Assembly: GCA_947175205.1 (NCBI GenBank)
Contig: CAMWLS010000023.1
Coordinates: 1-37,461, forward strand
Direction: 5' to 3'
Source: an uncultured Porphyromonadaceae bacterium
GTDB taxonomy: Bacteria > Bacteroidota > Bacteroidia > Bacteroidales > Muribaculaceae
Length of the DNA: 37,461 nucleotides
Position 1 is the first letter of the stretch; the number at the start of each line of letters is the position of its first letter. This document shows positions 24,480-33,268 of this stretch, in pieces. The translations under genes were made by a program, and so were the position numbers. Under the pieces are notes generated by a model. It ran no database searches. It had not been told where the DNA came from and was given only the letters and a program-made list of their open reading frames with translations.

Positions 24480-25307
24480 ATGAATCTGAGCCACATAACT
24501 CGCTTCACAGCCATTCTTGCATCTCTGTGCCTCCTGCTCTGCCTCAACAGCTGCGGGGAGTATCAGCGTGTACAGAAAAGCCGTGATTTTGAGTATAAGC
24601 TGGACTATGCCAAGCGTGCCTTTGACCGCAAACAGTACGTACAGGCTGCCACCATCCTGGAAGAATGTGTCCCTGTCTTCAAGGGTAATGAGAAAGCTGA
24701 GGAAGTCCTTTACCTCCTGGCCCTTGCAAATTATGAAAACAAGCAGTACTTTGACGCCTCCAATTACTTCCGTCAGTACTACAACCGCTTCCCCAAGGGA
24801 AAATACGCTGAGGATGCCCGCTTCTACTGCGGCTACGGTTATTATCTTGATTCTCCGGAACCCCAGTTGGACCAGAGTGAGACCATAAAAGCCATTGAAG
24901 AGCTTCAAGCTTTTCTGGACTTTTTCCCCAGAAGCTCCAAAGTCTCAATTGCCCAGAACGCCATTTTTGAGCTTCAGGATAAACTCACTCTTAAGCAGCT
25001 CCAGAACGCACAGCTGTATTACAACCTGGGTAACTACATGGGTAACAACTATGAAAGTTGCGTCATTGTGGCTAAAAACGCCATCAAGGATTATCCCTAC
25101 TCACGATACAAGGAAGATCTGGAAATGCTGGTTCTCAAAGCGCGCTTCCAGGAAGCAAGCATGAGCGTGGATGAACGCAAGGCTGACCGCTTCCGCGAAG
25201 TTCTGGATGAATATTACTCATTTGTAAACAATTATCCGGAAAGTCCTCACAAAAGTGAGGCTGAGAACATACGCAAGATTGCACTCAAGTTTGTATCTGA
25301 TTATTAA
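24480..25307 (+). CDS. bamD: Outer-membrane assembly lipoprotein BamD
   Basis: BamD is the essential lipoprotein partner of BamA in inserting beta-barrels into the outer membrane. The 275-residue protein has a lipoprotein signal ending L-N-S-C (Cys25), then TPR-type helices: LDYAKRAFDRKQYVQAATIL, YLLALANYENKQYFDASNY, FRQYYNRFPKGKYAEDARF, IEELQAFLDFFPRSSK and later ESCVIVAKNAIKDYPYS. Length and repeat layout match Bacteroidota BamD. It precedes rpoZ by 27 bases, a linkage I recall as common in Bacteroidales. Other Bam genes are not in the window, but the parvulin chaperone at 31715-33097 serves the same pathway. Confidence 0.94.
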   Translation: MNLSHITRFTAILASLCLLLCLNSCGEYQRVQKSRDFEYKLDYAKRAFDRKQYVQAATILEECVPVFKGNEKAEEVLYLLALANYENKQYFDASNYFRQYYNRFPKGKYAEDARFYCGYGYYLDSPEPQLDQSETIKAIEELQAFLDFFPRSSKVSIAQNAIFELQDKLTLKQLQNAQLYYNLGNYMGNNYESCVIVAKNAIKDYPYSRYKEDLEMLVLKARFQEASMSVDERKADRFREVLDEYYSFVNNYPESPHKSEAENIRKIALKFVSDY

Positions 25308-25334
25308 CCCGCAAATACGTAAAGCATAATATAT

Positions 25335-25670
25335 ATGGATTACAAGAAAAGCAATGCACCGCTGAATACTGTCCCCCGAGACATGATTGAGCTCTCAGAG
25401 GACACCGGTAACATTTATGAAACCGTTGCTATTATTGCAAAGCGCGCTAATCAGATTGCCGCAGAAATGAAGCATGACCTGGACAAGAAACTCCAGGAAT
25501 TTGCATCACTCAATGATAACCTGGAAGAAATTAATGAGAACCGTGAGCAGATAGAAATCTCACGCTATTATGAGAAGCTTCCAAAGCCCACTCTCATTGC
25601 AGCTCAGGAATACACAGAACACAAACTCGCGTTCCGCAACCCCGCAAAAGAACGCACAACACTGGATTGA
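25335..25670 (+). CDS. rpoZ: RNA polymerase omega subunit, Bacteroidota type
   Basis: A 111-residue protein matching the Bacteroidota omega/RPB6-like family: VPRDMIELSEDTGNIYETVAIIAKRANQI is the conserved core, followed by a charged helical segment and a tail with KPTLIAAQEY. Omega assists assembly and stability of the RNA polymerase core by binding beta-prime. It is cotranscribed with bamD, and a terminator follows at 25743. The next gene is convergent. Confidence 0.92.
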   Translation: MDYKKSNAPLNTVPRDMIELSEDTGNIYETVAIIAKRANQIAAEMKHDLDKKLQEFASLNDNLEEINENREQIEISRYYEKLPKPTLIAAQEYTEHKLAFRNPAKERTTLD

Positions 25671-25726
25671 AGCAAAGAAGCAACAAGTGAAATAAGATTT
25701 TTTGAATTTAAATTTATTCGTAAATC

Positions 25727-25738
25727 TCCTTCGGGAGA
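25727..25738 (+). other. UUCG-tetraloop mini-hairpin downstream of rpoZ
   Basis: CTCC-TTCG-GGAG forms a 4-bp stem capped by the very stable UUCG tetraloop. It precedes the terminator at 25743 and may protect the bamD-rpoZ mRNA 3' end or help stop the polymerase. It has no T run of its own. Confidence 0.5.
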
Positions 25739-25742
25739 GGGT

Positions 25743-25780
25743 GAGGTCAGGTCAGGGATGATATGACCTCATTTTTTATA
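25743..25780 (+). terminator. Intrinsic terminator of bamD-rpoZ
   Basis: GAGGTCA (25743-25749) pairs with TGACCTC (25764-25770) around a 14-base loop that holds a second GGTCA copy. ATTTTTTATATT follows. Confidence 0.75.
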
Positions 25781-25804
25781 TTAGCCTTATAAGTCATATA
25801 TGAC

Positions 25805-25950
25805 GCATAAGAAGCATAAGACTGCATAAGACTGCACAAGACTCCATCAAAAGCATAATAAGCATATAACAGCATATAACAGCATATGACAGCACAAGAA
25901 GCATAAGACAGCATATGACAGCATATGACAGCATATGACAGCATATGACG
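25805..25950 (+). repeat. Tandem decamer array, consensus GCATATGACA
   Basis: About 15 head-to-tail units with a period of 10 (some 9). Units are degenerate at the left (GCATAAGAA, GCATAAGACT, GCACAAGACT, GCATATAACA) and nearly identical at the right (25911-25950, four units). It lies between convergent rpoZ and ClC genes. There are no spacers, so it is not a CRISPR array. A 65-codon open frame on the minus strand is a by-product of the repeat. Confidence 0.9.
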
Positions 25951-25982
25951 CCAGGTCCTCGGGTTTCCGGGTCCGTACTTAA

Positions 25983-27836
25983 TCAGTCCTCACAGTAATG
26001 CCTCAGCACGCGGCGATAGCTGTTGAAAATCTTGCTCTTGCTCACAAACCCTATATACTTCCCCTCAGGGTCCACCACTGGCAAGTTCCACGCCCTGGTA
26101 TCATCAAAAGTCTTCATCACAGAGTCCATGCTCTGTGTGGTCACTATCCGCGCCGGCGCTGATGACATAAACTTACTCACATACAGCCTGTTATACAGGT
26201 CCGGCCGGAACATAATATTCCTTATCTCATCCAGGAGCACCACTCCGTCCAGCCGCCCCTCAGAGTCCACCACGGGGAACAGATTACGATTACTACGCGA
26301 TATCACATCACACATCTGCCCAAGCGTCATATCTTGCTTCACCGGCAGAAAATCCGTCTCTATTACATTATTGATTTTCAGAAGCGTCAGCACAGCCTTA
26401 TCCTTATGATGGGTAAGCAGCTCTCCGCGCCGCGCAAGACGCGTGGAATATATACTGTACGGCTCAAAAATCTTAATGGTGCCGTATGCAATGGTGGAAA
26501 CTATCAGTAGCGGAAGGAACAGCGCATAACCGCCTGTAAGCTCCGCCGTTAGGAAGATGGCCATAAGCGGTGCATGCATTACGGCAGACATTGCCCCGGC
26601 CATACCTATCAGTGCAAAATTTTTAGTGCTCAGCTCAGGCCCCAGGCCCATGAAATTACTCAGCGAGGCAAACAGAAACCCCGTCAGACAGCCCACATAC
26701 AGTGACGGTGCAAAAGTACCGCCCACACCTCCGGCGCCATTGGTGGCAGAGGTGGCATAAGACTTAGTCAGCACCACCAGACCTATGAACAACAGCACAA
26801 ACCACTGATGTCCTGACTGCGAATAAAACATAGATCCGTCCAGCACAGAAGAGCTGTCACCGGCCAGCAGAAGCATGATGGAGTCATAACCTTCACCGTA
26901 CAGCGGCGGAAATATAAAAACCAGCGCCGACAGCACGCAGCAGCCTATGGCAGTACGCATCCACGGATTACTGAACTTGCGGAAGAAGCTCTCCATCCTG
27001 TTCATGGAGCGCGTAAAGTAAAGCGAGACAAATCCGCAAATCACGCCCAGCACCATGGCATGCGGAATCTTTGCCACGGTAAAAAGGTCATTCTGCGCAA
27101 AGAAAAATTCAAAATCAAACCCCGTATATGCGTAAGCTATGGTGGCACTTGTGATGGATGCTATCAGCAGCGGCATGACAGACACCGTAGTAAGATCCAG
27201 CATCAGAACCTCCAGCGTAAAAAGCATCCCCGCAATAGGCGCCTTGAAAATTCCGGCAATACCGGCCGCGGCTCCGCAGCCCACCAGAATCATCAGCGTG
27301 CGCGGTGACATCCTGAACCACTGCCCAACATTACTGCCTATGGCCGCCCCGGTGTACACTATGGGACCCTCAGCTCCAACAGAACCACCGAAACCTATGG
27401 TTACGGAACTGGCCACCAGCGAGGTGTACATATTGTGACGCTTCAGACGGCTCTTGTTCTGGGATATGGCATAAAGCACACGCGTCACACCATGGCTTAT
27501 GTCATCCTTGACCACATAGCGCACATAGAGTGCTGACAGCACCACTCCGGCAGCCGGAAGGAGAATATAGAGATAGTTCCCTGAAGAGATGCTGATGTGT
27601 GAGGTAAGCACGGAGGAGATAAAATGAATGGCCATCTTCAGTGCCATGGCCGCCAGTCCCGCACCTATACCCACCACAAAAGCAAGGATGATGATAAACT
27701 TACGCTCACTCACATGAACCTCGCGCCAGCGCAGGAAACGCATGAACAACCCATAAAAACGGCCCTCGTGTGGTCTGAAATGAAGAGGTGACTTCACTGA
27801 CTTATGTCCTGATGCTGTAGTCCCGTCCTTACTCAT
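25983..27836 (-). CDS. ClC-type chloride channel/transporter with C-terminal CBS pair
   Basis: A 617-residue inner-membrane ClC protein, with two CBS domains from about residue 495. ClC motifs are DDISHGVTRV (pore-serine region, Ser114), GGSVGAEGPIV with the external gating glutamate Glu156, and GGVGGTFAPSLYVG. The residue aligned with the internal proton glutamate of E. coli ClC (Glu203) is Val210 in FTLEVLML, as in true ClC channels. So passive conduction or uncoupled transport is plausible; that is inference. The CBS pair may sense adenine nucleotides. The start overlaps the glycosylphosphotransferase stop by four bases (ATGA), and the gene is the last of a five-gene operon. Confidence 0.93.
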   Translation of the reverse strand: MSKDGTTASGHKSVKSPLHFRPHEGRFYGLFMRFLRWREVHVSERKFIIILAFVVGIGAGLAAMALKMAIHFISSVLTSHISISSGNYLYILLPAAGVVLSALYVRYVVKDDISHGVTRVLYAISQNKSRLKRHNMYTSLVASSVTIGFGGSVGAEGPIVYTGAAIGSNVGQWFRMSPRTLMILVGCGAAAGIAGIFKAPIAGMLFTLEVLMLDLTTVSVMPLLIASITSATIAYAYTGFDFEFFFAQNDLFTVAKIPHAMVLGVICGFVSLYFTRSMNRMESFFRKFSNPWMRTAIGCCVLSALVFIFPPLYGEGYDSIMLLLAGDSSSVLDGSMFYSQSGHQWFVLLFIGLVVLTKSYATSATNGAGGVGGTFAPSLYVGCLTGFLFASLSNFMGLGPELSTKNFALIGMAGAMSAVMHAPLMAIFLTAELTGGYALFLPLLIVSTIAYGTIKIFEPYSIYSTRLARRGELLTHHKDKAVLTLLKINNVIETDFLPVKQDMTLGQMCDVISRSNRNLFPVVDSEGRLDGVVLLDEIRNIMFRPDLYNRLYVSKFMSSAPARIVTTQSMDSVMKTFDDTRAWNLPVVDPEGKYIGFVSKSKIFNSYRRVLRHYCED

Positions 27837-29239
27837 ACTCCTTTCCCCGTTAAAACAGTGCGAACTGTGTGAGCCAATATCTTCAGGTCTGTGGACAGTG
27901 ACAGATTCTCAATATAGAGCAGGTCAAATGCCAGACGCTCCACCATCTGGTCCACGTCTGAGGCATATCCGTACTTCACCATTCCCAGAGATGTTATCCC
28001 CGGTCTTACCCTGTGCAGAAGCGTATAATATGGAGCCCGCTGCACTATCTGACGTATATAATATTCGCGCTCCGGGCGCGGTCCCACCAGCGACATATCA
28101 CCCACCAGAACATTCCAGAACTGGGGAAGTTCATCCAGACGGTACTTTCTCAGCGTGCGCCCTATCTCAGTCACACGCGGGTCACCGTCCTGTGACAGCG
28201 CCGGGCCGTCGCTCTCGGCATCCATACGCATACTCCTGAGTTTCAATATCTTGAACGGATGCTTGTGATAGCCCAGACGTTCCTGACGGTAAAAGACAGG
28301 TCCCTTGGAATCCAGCTTGATAAGTATGCCCAGAATTGCAAACACAGGCAGCAGAAGCACCAGCGCAAGGGCAGAGATAAGAACATCGCCTGCCCTCTTG
28401 AGCTGCATAGTGGCCGGCGGGACAGACAGCCGGGTGATATCCACCAGCATCTCACCCTGGAGATATGACAGCCGCGGACGCGATGTCAGCAGGTGGTGAA
28501 TGTCAGGAGTGATAAACATCTGCATATCCAGCGGATAAAGCTTGTTTATCATGTCCACAGTCTGCTTCATGCCGTTCCGGTGCGGAATTATCACCAGTGC
28601 CTTTATATTCTCACGCAGGCATACACTGCGCAGATGATCCATGGCATAAACCGGCAGATCATTTACAGTGCTGGTGCTCTGAGGCACAGTTTCCACATAA
28701 CCCACCACGTACATGCCGGTGCGCAGTGAGGTGGCATTTATGCGCCTTGCAAGCTCGCACGCAGCCTGGGTGGCACCCACTATCAAGGTATTTATACGCA
28801 GCTCTCCGCGCCTTAACCGGCGGGTGCTGTTAACCGTCAGGCAGAGACGAGGTATATACTCAGGCACAGCTAAGAACAGCCACAGAACGGCTATCAGCTC
28901 ATAATTCTCAGCACGCACGCCCGTGAAATCATTAATCAGCACGCCCAAAGTTACCAGCAGGGTTCCTATTCCGGTGGTTAAAACGGTATTCAGCAGCTCA
29001 CTGACCCTGGATTTAAGAAATACATTCTCATAATATCCTGACAGCCAGTTAATAAACAGCATCACCAGCGGAATTGACACCTGACCTAATACCAGGGGTC
29101 CGCTCATATACCAGTCCCCAAAAGAAACCCGGGGAGGAATCACCACGTAGCGGAACACAGAAAACAGAAACCATCCGATGTTCAACATCAGATAATCCCA
29201 TGCCACATACTGTATTCTCCTGCGCCGCGTGAAATTCAT
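27833..29239 (-). CDS. Polyprenyl-phosphate sugar-phosphate transferase (WbaP/WcaJ-type initiating glycosyltransferase)
   Basis: A 468-residue enzyme starting lipid-linked glycan synthesis: it moves a sugar-1-phosphate from a UDP-sugar to undecaprenyl phosphate at the inner membrane. Residues 1-135 contain four or five helices. Residues 145-260 form a Rossmann-like domain (INTLIVGATQAACELARRI). A further membrane helix (VLISALALVLLLPVFAILG) precedes the catalytic domain with KLRSMRMDAE, YRLDELPQFWNVLVGDMS and LVGPRPEREYY, the hallmark motifs of the family. Such enzymes begin capsule or O-glycan units, but no other glycan genes are next to it, so it may be a housekeeping initiator. It follows tsaC by 16 bases. 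Confidence 0.93.
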   Translation of the reverse strand: MNFTRRRRIQYVAWDYLMLNIGWFLFSVFRYVVIPPRVSFGDWYMSGPLVLGQVSIPLVMLFINWLSGYYENVFLKSRVSELLNTVLTTGIGTLLVTLGVLINDFTGVRAENYELIAVLWLFLAVPEYIPRLCLTVNSTRRLRRGELRINTLIVGATQAACELARRINATSLRTGMYVVGYVETVPQSTSTVNDLPVYAMDHLRSVCLRENIKALVIIPHRNGMKQTVDMINKLYPLDMQMFITPDIHHLLTSRPRLSYLQGEMLVDITRLSVPPATMQLKRAGDVLISALALVLLLPVFAILGILIKLDSKGPVFYRQERLGYHKHPFKILKLRSMRMDAESDGPALSQDGDPRVTEIGRTLRKYRLDELPQFWNVLVGDMSLVGPRPEREYYIRQIVQRAPYYTLLHRVRPGITSLGMVKYGYASDVDQMVERLAFDLLYIENLSLSTDLKILAHTVRTVLTGKGV

Positions 29240-29255
29240 AAACTCTGCATGTACT

Positions 29256-29849
29256 TTATTTTCTCAGCAACTTGAAACTTCCGTCAGCGCACAGACGCAT
29301 TACAGTGGAAGCCTTCTTCGCCGGGGCCTCATCCCGTCTGCTCAGGCACACATAATCCACACCGTCCACTATCACAGGGTCTATATCATTAAAACACATA
29401 GGCGTGGGCTGCCCGGCAATATTGGCTGACGTGCTTACCAGCGGACGCTTGAAGGCGCGCACAAGCGCCTTGGAAAATGGTTCATCAGTAACCCGCACAC
29501 CCACACTGCCGTCAGCAGCGCACAAAAGCGGGGACACCCCGGTACCACGGTCGTAAACTATGGTCAGAGGCTCCACCGCCACGTCCAGCAGCTGATAGCC
29601 CACCTCCGGTATCGCGCTCACAGTACGCTCCACCATGGCCACACTGTCAGTCAGCACTATACAGGCCTTGGAGTCACTGCGCTCCTTAAGCTCATAAACA
29701 CGCCTTACTGCCTCATCATTGGTGGCATCACAGCCTATACCCCACACGGTATCCGTAGGATACAGTATCAGTCCACCACGCTTGAGGGTCTGTACCGCTG
29801 CATCTATATCGGCCTTAAAAGCCGCATTTATCGCATTATCTTTCATCAT
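29256..29849 (-). CDS. tsaC: L-threonylcarbamoyladenylate synthase (TsaC/Sua5 family)
   Basis: A 197-residue YrdC-domain enzyme making threonylcarbamoyl-AMP from threonine, bicarbonate and ATP, the first step of t6A synthesis. Motifs are KRGGLILYPTDTVWGIGCDA, LKERSDSKACIVL (Lys-Arg-x-Ser-x-Lys pattern) and VGVRVTDEPFSKAL, then PLVSTSANIAGQPTP. The extra Sua5 domain is absent, so TsaC is the better name. Its start overlaps the OstA-like gene by four bases. TsaD, which uses the product, is at 585-1619. Confidence 0.95.
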   Translation of the reverse strand: MMKDNAINAAFKADIDAAVQTLKRGGLILYPTDTVWGIGCDATNDEAVRRVYELKERSDSKACIVLTDSVAMVERTVSAIPEVGYQLLDVAVEPLTIVYDRGTGVSPLLCAADGSVGVRVTDEPFSKALVRAFKRPLVSTSANIAGQPTPMCFNDIDPVIVDGVDYVCLSRRDEAPAKKASTVMRLCADGSFKLLRK

Positions 29850-31690
29850 TTGTCTTCAGGCTCCTCCATCAGCCTGTCCATTTCAGGCGGTATCACCATC
29901 ACATCCGCAGCGTTACGGGGACGCAGACCCTCATACCACTTGAAACGGCTGAGGAAAAAGTTCTCGCGCCGCGCCAGAAAAAGGGGCGTCACCACGCCTG
30001 TGATTTCCGGCCACATACGTATGTACTGGGGCTGACGGCTAACAAAATCCGCCGTCAGGTAACTGCTCTGCGCCGTCACCACCTTATTTATTGTACTGTC
30101 AGTTTCCTCAGGATAAAGCAGAAGTTCCACGCTTCCGTCCATCTCCAGCCTCCTGAGGTCGCAGTTTTCAAAGAAAGCCTTCAGCTCCTTACCACTCAGC
30201 TGGTTATAATGAATATCCTCTATATGCTGCGCCACAAAGGCACGCTCGGGAATAAAGGCGCGGTCCACAGTGGAATCAGCCAGGTGCAGATGAATCTCAC
30301 GCCCGCTAATCTGGCGGTCCTCACTCCACACCAGCGGATGCCCGTACATGCGCAGCATGCTGTCGCGCTCCGTAAACCTCATGGAGTCACACAGGCCCTG
30401 CATGTCTGAGCGGTAAAAGCGCACTCGCGGATATAGCACCGCCACATGGGTGGTATCATATCTCAGGGCCGGAATCTGCAGCACTCCTGCGTGCACGGCA
30501 TCTCCGCTCTCTGTAATCTCCGCCATTGAGAGTTGAGTGACATTGTCCGTTGAGTCAGTAACAGCTGTAACTTCCGGCTCAGCTTCCTCCGGCTCAGCTT
30601 CACCATCATCTTCTTCAGCAGCGGCGGCAGCCCTCAGGTCCACTGTGTCAACCACAGTAAACGCCTCTATATAGCGGCCGTGCATATAAAGGGTATCACC
30701 CTTGGAGTATTCTCTCACCAGAGCGCGTCCCGTGGCAAAGGCGCTGTCCGTAAGCTCATTATACCAGCCCGTATCAGCCCGCAGGTCCACCTTGCGCACA
30801 GTGTCTTCCAGAAACATATCACCATACGCGCGTGCCAGCCCGCTGGCTCGGTCATAGTAAATGGTGTCAGCCGTCAGGAAACGGCCCTGAGGCGTCACCA
30901 CGCGTGAGCGGTTGTACAGCTCGGCATAGTCAGTGGCGGTATTATAGATAGCCTCTGAAGTGTAAATGGTACCCCTGCGGTTCACTATACGCCCGTCTGA
31001 GTACATCTCTGCCATATGGGTGACGGTGTTATAGTAAAGGTCTTCAGTGGTGATATAAAGGGTGTCATTGGGGCGTCGGGAGGTCAGATGCACATTCCAC
31101 GTAAAGATGGCATCCTTGTCTTGCGTAGAATATTCTCCGGCAGTGGAGGTCAGCACGTTATGCGGGTCCGTAAGCTCTCCCCAGCTGTCATACGACCCTA
31201 TACCGGTGCGCAGATCATAATAAAATGCATCCGTCACCAGCTTCACGTCACGGTTGCGCATGCGTACAACGTTAGGAAAATCTGCATACAGGCGGGCATC
31301 CTCGCGCACTCCGTCATACCTGAGTTCATCTGCATCTATAAACAGGGTGTCACCCTGCTCCATCCGTACATTTCCAAAGGCGTTGAATGACTCTGACTCA
31401 GGATAAAACTGGGCGCTGTCACAGTACATCACCATCCCGCCCTTGATGAACTTTACATTCCCCTGCACTATCAGGAATGAGTCGCGTTCATTCTTGAAAA
31501 GCTCATTGGCGCGTTCCAGAAGCACCCTGTTGCCTGTAGGCACGGTCTTGCCGGGTACTATCTGAGGCTTGATTCTCCGTTGCCCGGCCGGCTTCTGAGC
31601 CAGTGCCAGCACTGCGGCACACACCAGGAGCACCGGTACGGCACCACGTAAAAAACGCTGTATGTTATGCTTGCTGACAGGCTCTCTCAT
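29846..31690 (-). CDS. OstA-like LPS-transport protein (LptA/OstA-fold)
   Basis: A 614-residue exported protein with an N-terminal hydrophobic signal (AVPVLLVCAAVLALA). Repeated beta strands of the OstA/LptA type follow: FLIVQGNVKFIKGGMVMYCDSAQFY, SFNAFGNVRMEQGDTLFIDAD, and many later tyrosine-rich repeats, predicting a long beta-jellyroll that shields lipid chains across the periplasm. Around residues 355-385 an Ala/Glu-rich acidic stretch interrupts the repeats. Bacteroidota OstA-like proteins are much longer than the about 180-residue E. coli LptA. It overlaps tsaC by four bases and follows the parvulin gene by 24 bases, a neighbourhood I recall as common in Bacteroidales. Confidence 0.88.
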   Translation of the reverse strand: MREPVSKHNIQRFLRGAVPVLLVCAAVLALAQKPAGQRRIKPQIVPGKTVPTGNRVLLERANELFKNERDSFLIVQGNVKFIKGGMVMYCDSAQFYPESESFNAFGNVRMEQGDTLFIDADELRYDGVREDARLYADFPNVVRMRNRDVKLVTDAFYYDLRTGIGSYDSWGELTDPHNVLTSTAGEYSTQDKDAIFTWNVHLTSRRPNDTLYITTEDLYYNTVTHMAEMYSDGRIVNRRGTIYTSEAIYNTATDYAELYNRSRVVTPQGRFLTADTIYYDRASGLARAYGDMFLEDTVRKVDLRADTGWYNELTDSAFATGRALVREYSKGDTLYMHGRYIEAFTVVDTVDLRAAAAAEEDDGEAEPEEAEPEVTAVTDSTDNVTQLSMAEITESGDAVHAGVLQIPALRYDTTHVAVLYPRVRFYRSDMQGLCDSMRFTERDSMLRMYGHPLVWSEDRQISGREIHLHLADSTVDRAFIPERAFVAQHIEDIHYNQLSGKELKAFFENCDLRRLEMDGSVELLLYPEETDSTINKVVTAQSSYLTADFVSRQPQYIRMWPEITGVVTPLFLARRENFFLSRFKWYEGLRPRNAADVMVIPPEMDRLMEEPEDK

Positions 31691-31714
31691 GCCTTACCAC
31701 TTAGCGCCGGACAC

Positions 31715-33097
31715 TTACTTTGAGGACTTAATCCAGCCCTTGTGCTCAAAATCGCACCCGCGCCAGCCGTCCTCCACGCGGATATAAGTCTCTTCTATTT
31801 TCTTATCCAGCCATTTGCGCAGTATCTCCTCTCTCTGTGAGTTCTCATACATCTCCTTAAGCTGCTGATAGTCCTCAGAAAGATTTGCCTGGTGGGCATC
31901 AATACGACTTGTAAGCCGCACTATAGCCACAATGTCGCGGTCTCTCTGCGGGTCTTTCATTATAAAGGCATTGGAAATCTCACCGGGCTGCATGCCGGCC
32001 ACCGCACGGGCTATCTCCTGCGGCAACTGTGACATTTCAAAACGCGTGGTACCGGTCTGCTGGTTCACCATCACACCGTTGCTGTAACGGGTGTCCTTAT
32101 CCTGTGACACATAACGCGCCGCGTCATTAAAGCTCAGCTTCTTGGCCTCCACAATGTCTGCCCGCACTGAGTCAAGCCTCTGAACGGCATTCATCAGATC
32201 CTGGTCTGATACCTTGGGGCGCAGTAGTATGTGACGGGTATTCACACGCTCACCACGTTTCTCTATCAGCTGTATGATGTGGAAACCATACTCCGTCTCC
32301 ACTATCTTGCTCACCTTCTTGGGGTCATTCAGGTTAAAGGCCACAGCGGCATACTCCGGCACCAGCTGGTTACGCCCCATGAATCCTATCTCACCGCCGC
32401 GGACACCCTCGGGAGCCTCGGAATAAAGAATGGCAAGAGTTGAAAATTCGCTTTCACCGCGGTTTACACGGTCAGCATAATCACGCAGGCGCGCCTTGAC
32501 ATTGTCTATCTCCTCACGCGGTATAACCGGATTAATGGTTATAATCTGCACCTCCACCTGCTGGGGCACATAAGGTATGCTGTCTTTGGGAAGCGCGTCA
32601 TAGTAACGGCGCACGTCTGAGGGCGTACTCTTTACATCCTTGGTCAGGGCATTTTTCACCTGGCTCACGCGGTAGCGGTTGCGCATACTGGTCATATATG
32701 ACTCGCGGATATCCGCAAAGGGCTTGCGGAAGTATTGCTCCACCTTCTCGCGGCTTCCAAGATTTGCCACAAGATAATTCATCTGGGCATCTATCTGCTG
32801 CTGCACCATAGATTCTGAAACCTCTATGGTATCAAGGTCTGCCTGATGCAGAAACAGGCGCTCTATGGCCATCTGTTCAGGAATATAGCAGTAAGGATCA
32901 CCCTTTATGCTGATACGGTCCTGACGCATCTCCGCATAAGCCTCTTCTATCTCTGACTTATATATCGGCTGGTCTCCTATGGTCCAGGCCACCTCTTCCA
33001 CAATATTGTTCTGGGCCATACCGCTTACTGCGGCCAGCACTCCGGTAATCACCGGTAACAGTGTGCGCCTTATAGCGCTTATTTTGCGTAATTTCAT
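31715..33097 (-). CDS. Periplasmic parvulin-type peptidyl-prolyl isomerase, SurA-like
   Basis: A 460-residue exported chaperone. After the signal peptide (ending GMAQ) comes a SurA-N-like helical region (IYKSEIEEAYAEMR, then IERLFLHQADLD). Two parvulin domains follow: the first (about 170-280) has FSTLAILYSEAPEGVRGGEIGFMGR and YGFHIIQLIEKRGERV, and the second begins NTRHILLRPKVSDQD. It should escort outer-membrane proteins to the Bam complex. ATG 33097 is chosen; ATG 33103, two codons earlier, is possible, and the longer frame from 33166 starts upstream of the -7 box at 33121-33128. It heads the operon running to the ClC gene. Confidence 0.93.
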   Translation of the reverse strand: MKLRKISAIRRTLLPVITGVLAAVSGMAQNNIVEEVAWTIGDQPIYKSEIEEAYAEMRQDRISIKGDPYCYIPEQMAIERLFLHQADLDTIEVSESMVQQQIDAQMNYLVANLGSREKVEQYFRKPFADIRESYMTSMRNRYRVSQVKNALTKDVKSTPSDVRRYYDALPKDSIPYVPQQVEVQIITINPVIPREEIDNVKARLRDYADRVNRGESEFSTLAILYSEAPEGVRGGEIGFMGRNQLVPEYAAVAFNLNDPKKVSKIVETEYGFHIIQLIEKRGERVNTRHILLRPKVSDQDLMNAVQRLDSVRADIVEAKKLSFNDAARYVSQDKDTRYSNGVMVNQQTGTTRFEMSQLPQEIARAVAGMQPGEISNAFIMKDPQRDRDIVAIVRLTSRIDAHQANLSEDYQQLKEMYENSQREEILRKWLDKKIEETYIRVEDGWRGCDFEHKGWIKSSK

Positions 33098-33120
33098 GAG
33101 CATAACTAACGAATTAACCG

Positions 33121-33128
33121 CAAAGATA
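33121..33128 (-). promoter_or_regulatory. -7 box for the parvulin / OstA / tsaC operon
   Basis: On the minus strand, TATCTTTG followed by CGG lies 23 bases before ATG 33097, predicting a leader of about 15-20 bases. I see no clear -33 TTG. The remaining stretch 33129-33268, beyond the ligA stop, holds a CAGGGCCCTG palindrome (33171-33180) and a small TTCG hairpin (33217-33226), but no convincing terminator. Confidence 0.6.
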
Positions 33129-33268
33129 CAATTTATTTTGTCTGTTACACTCTGAGCCGCCGCCATTTTACAGGGCCCTGACTGATAATAAATGTTAACA
33201 GCTCATCATATCATATGGCTTCGGCCGGGGCACACATGAATCGGGGCCTGATTATGTAATAAGATCTT

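Noticed and set aside
25747-25944. A 65-codon open frame on the minus strand across the decamer array
   Set aside because: Its Tyr/Cys/Met-rich translation is only the repeat read through; no promoter or independent support.
25805-25950. CRISPR array
   Set aside because: Units are contiguous 9-10-mers with no spacers and no cas genes.
585-29849. tsaC and tsaD as one functional cluster
   Set aside because: They lie about 28 kb apart in separate operons; co-occurrence in the window is probably coincidental.
33171-33226. Terminator for ligA on the minus strand
   Set aside because: The palindrome CAGGGCCCTG and a three-pair hairpin are present, but neither is followed by a T run on the minus strand.
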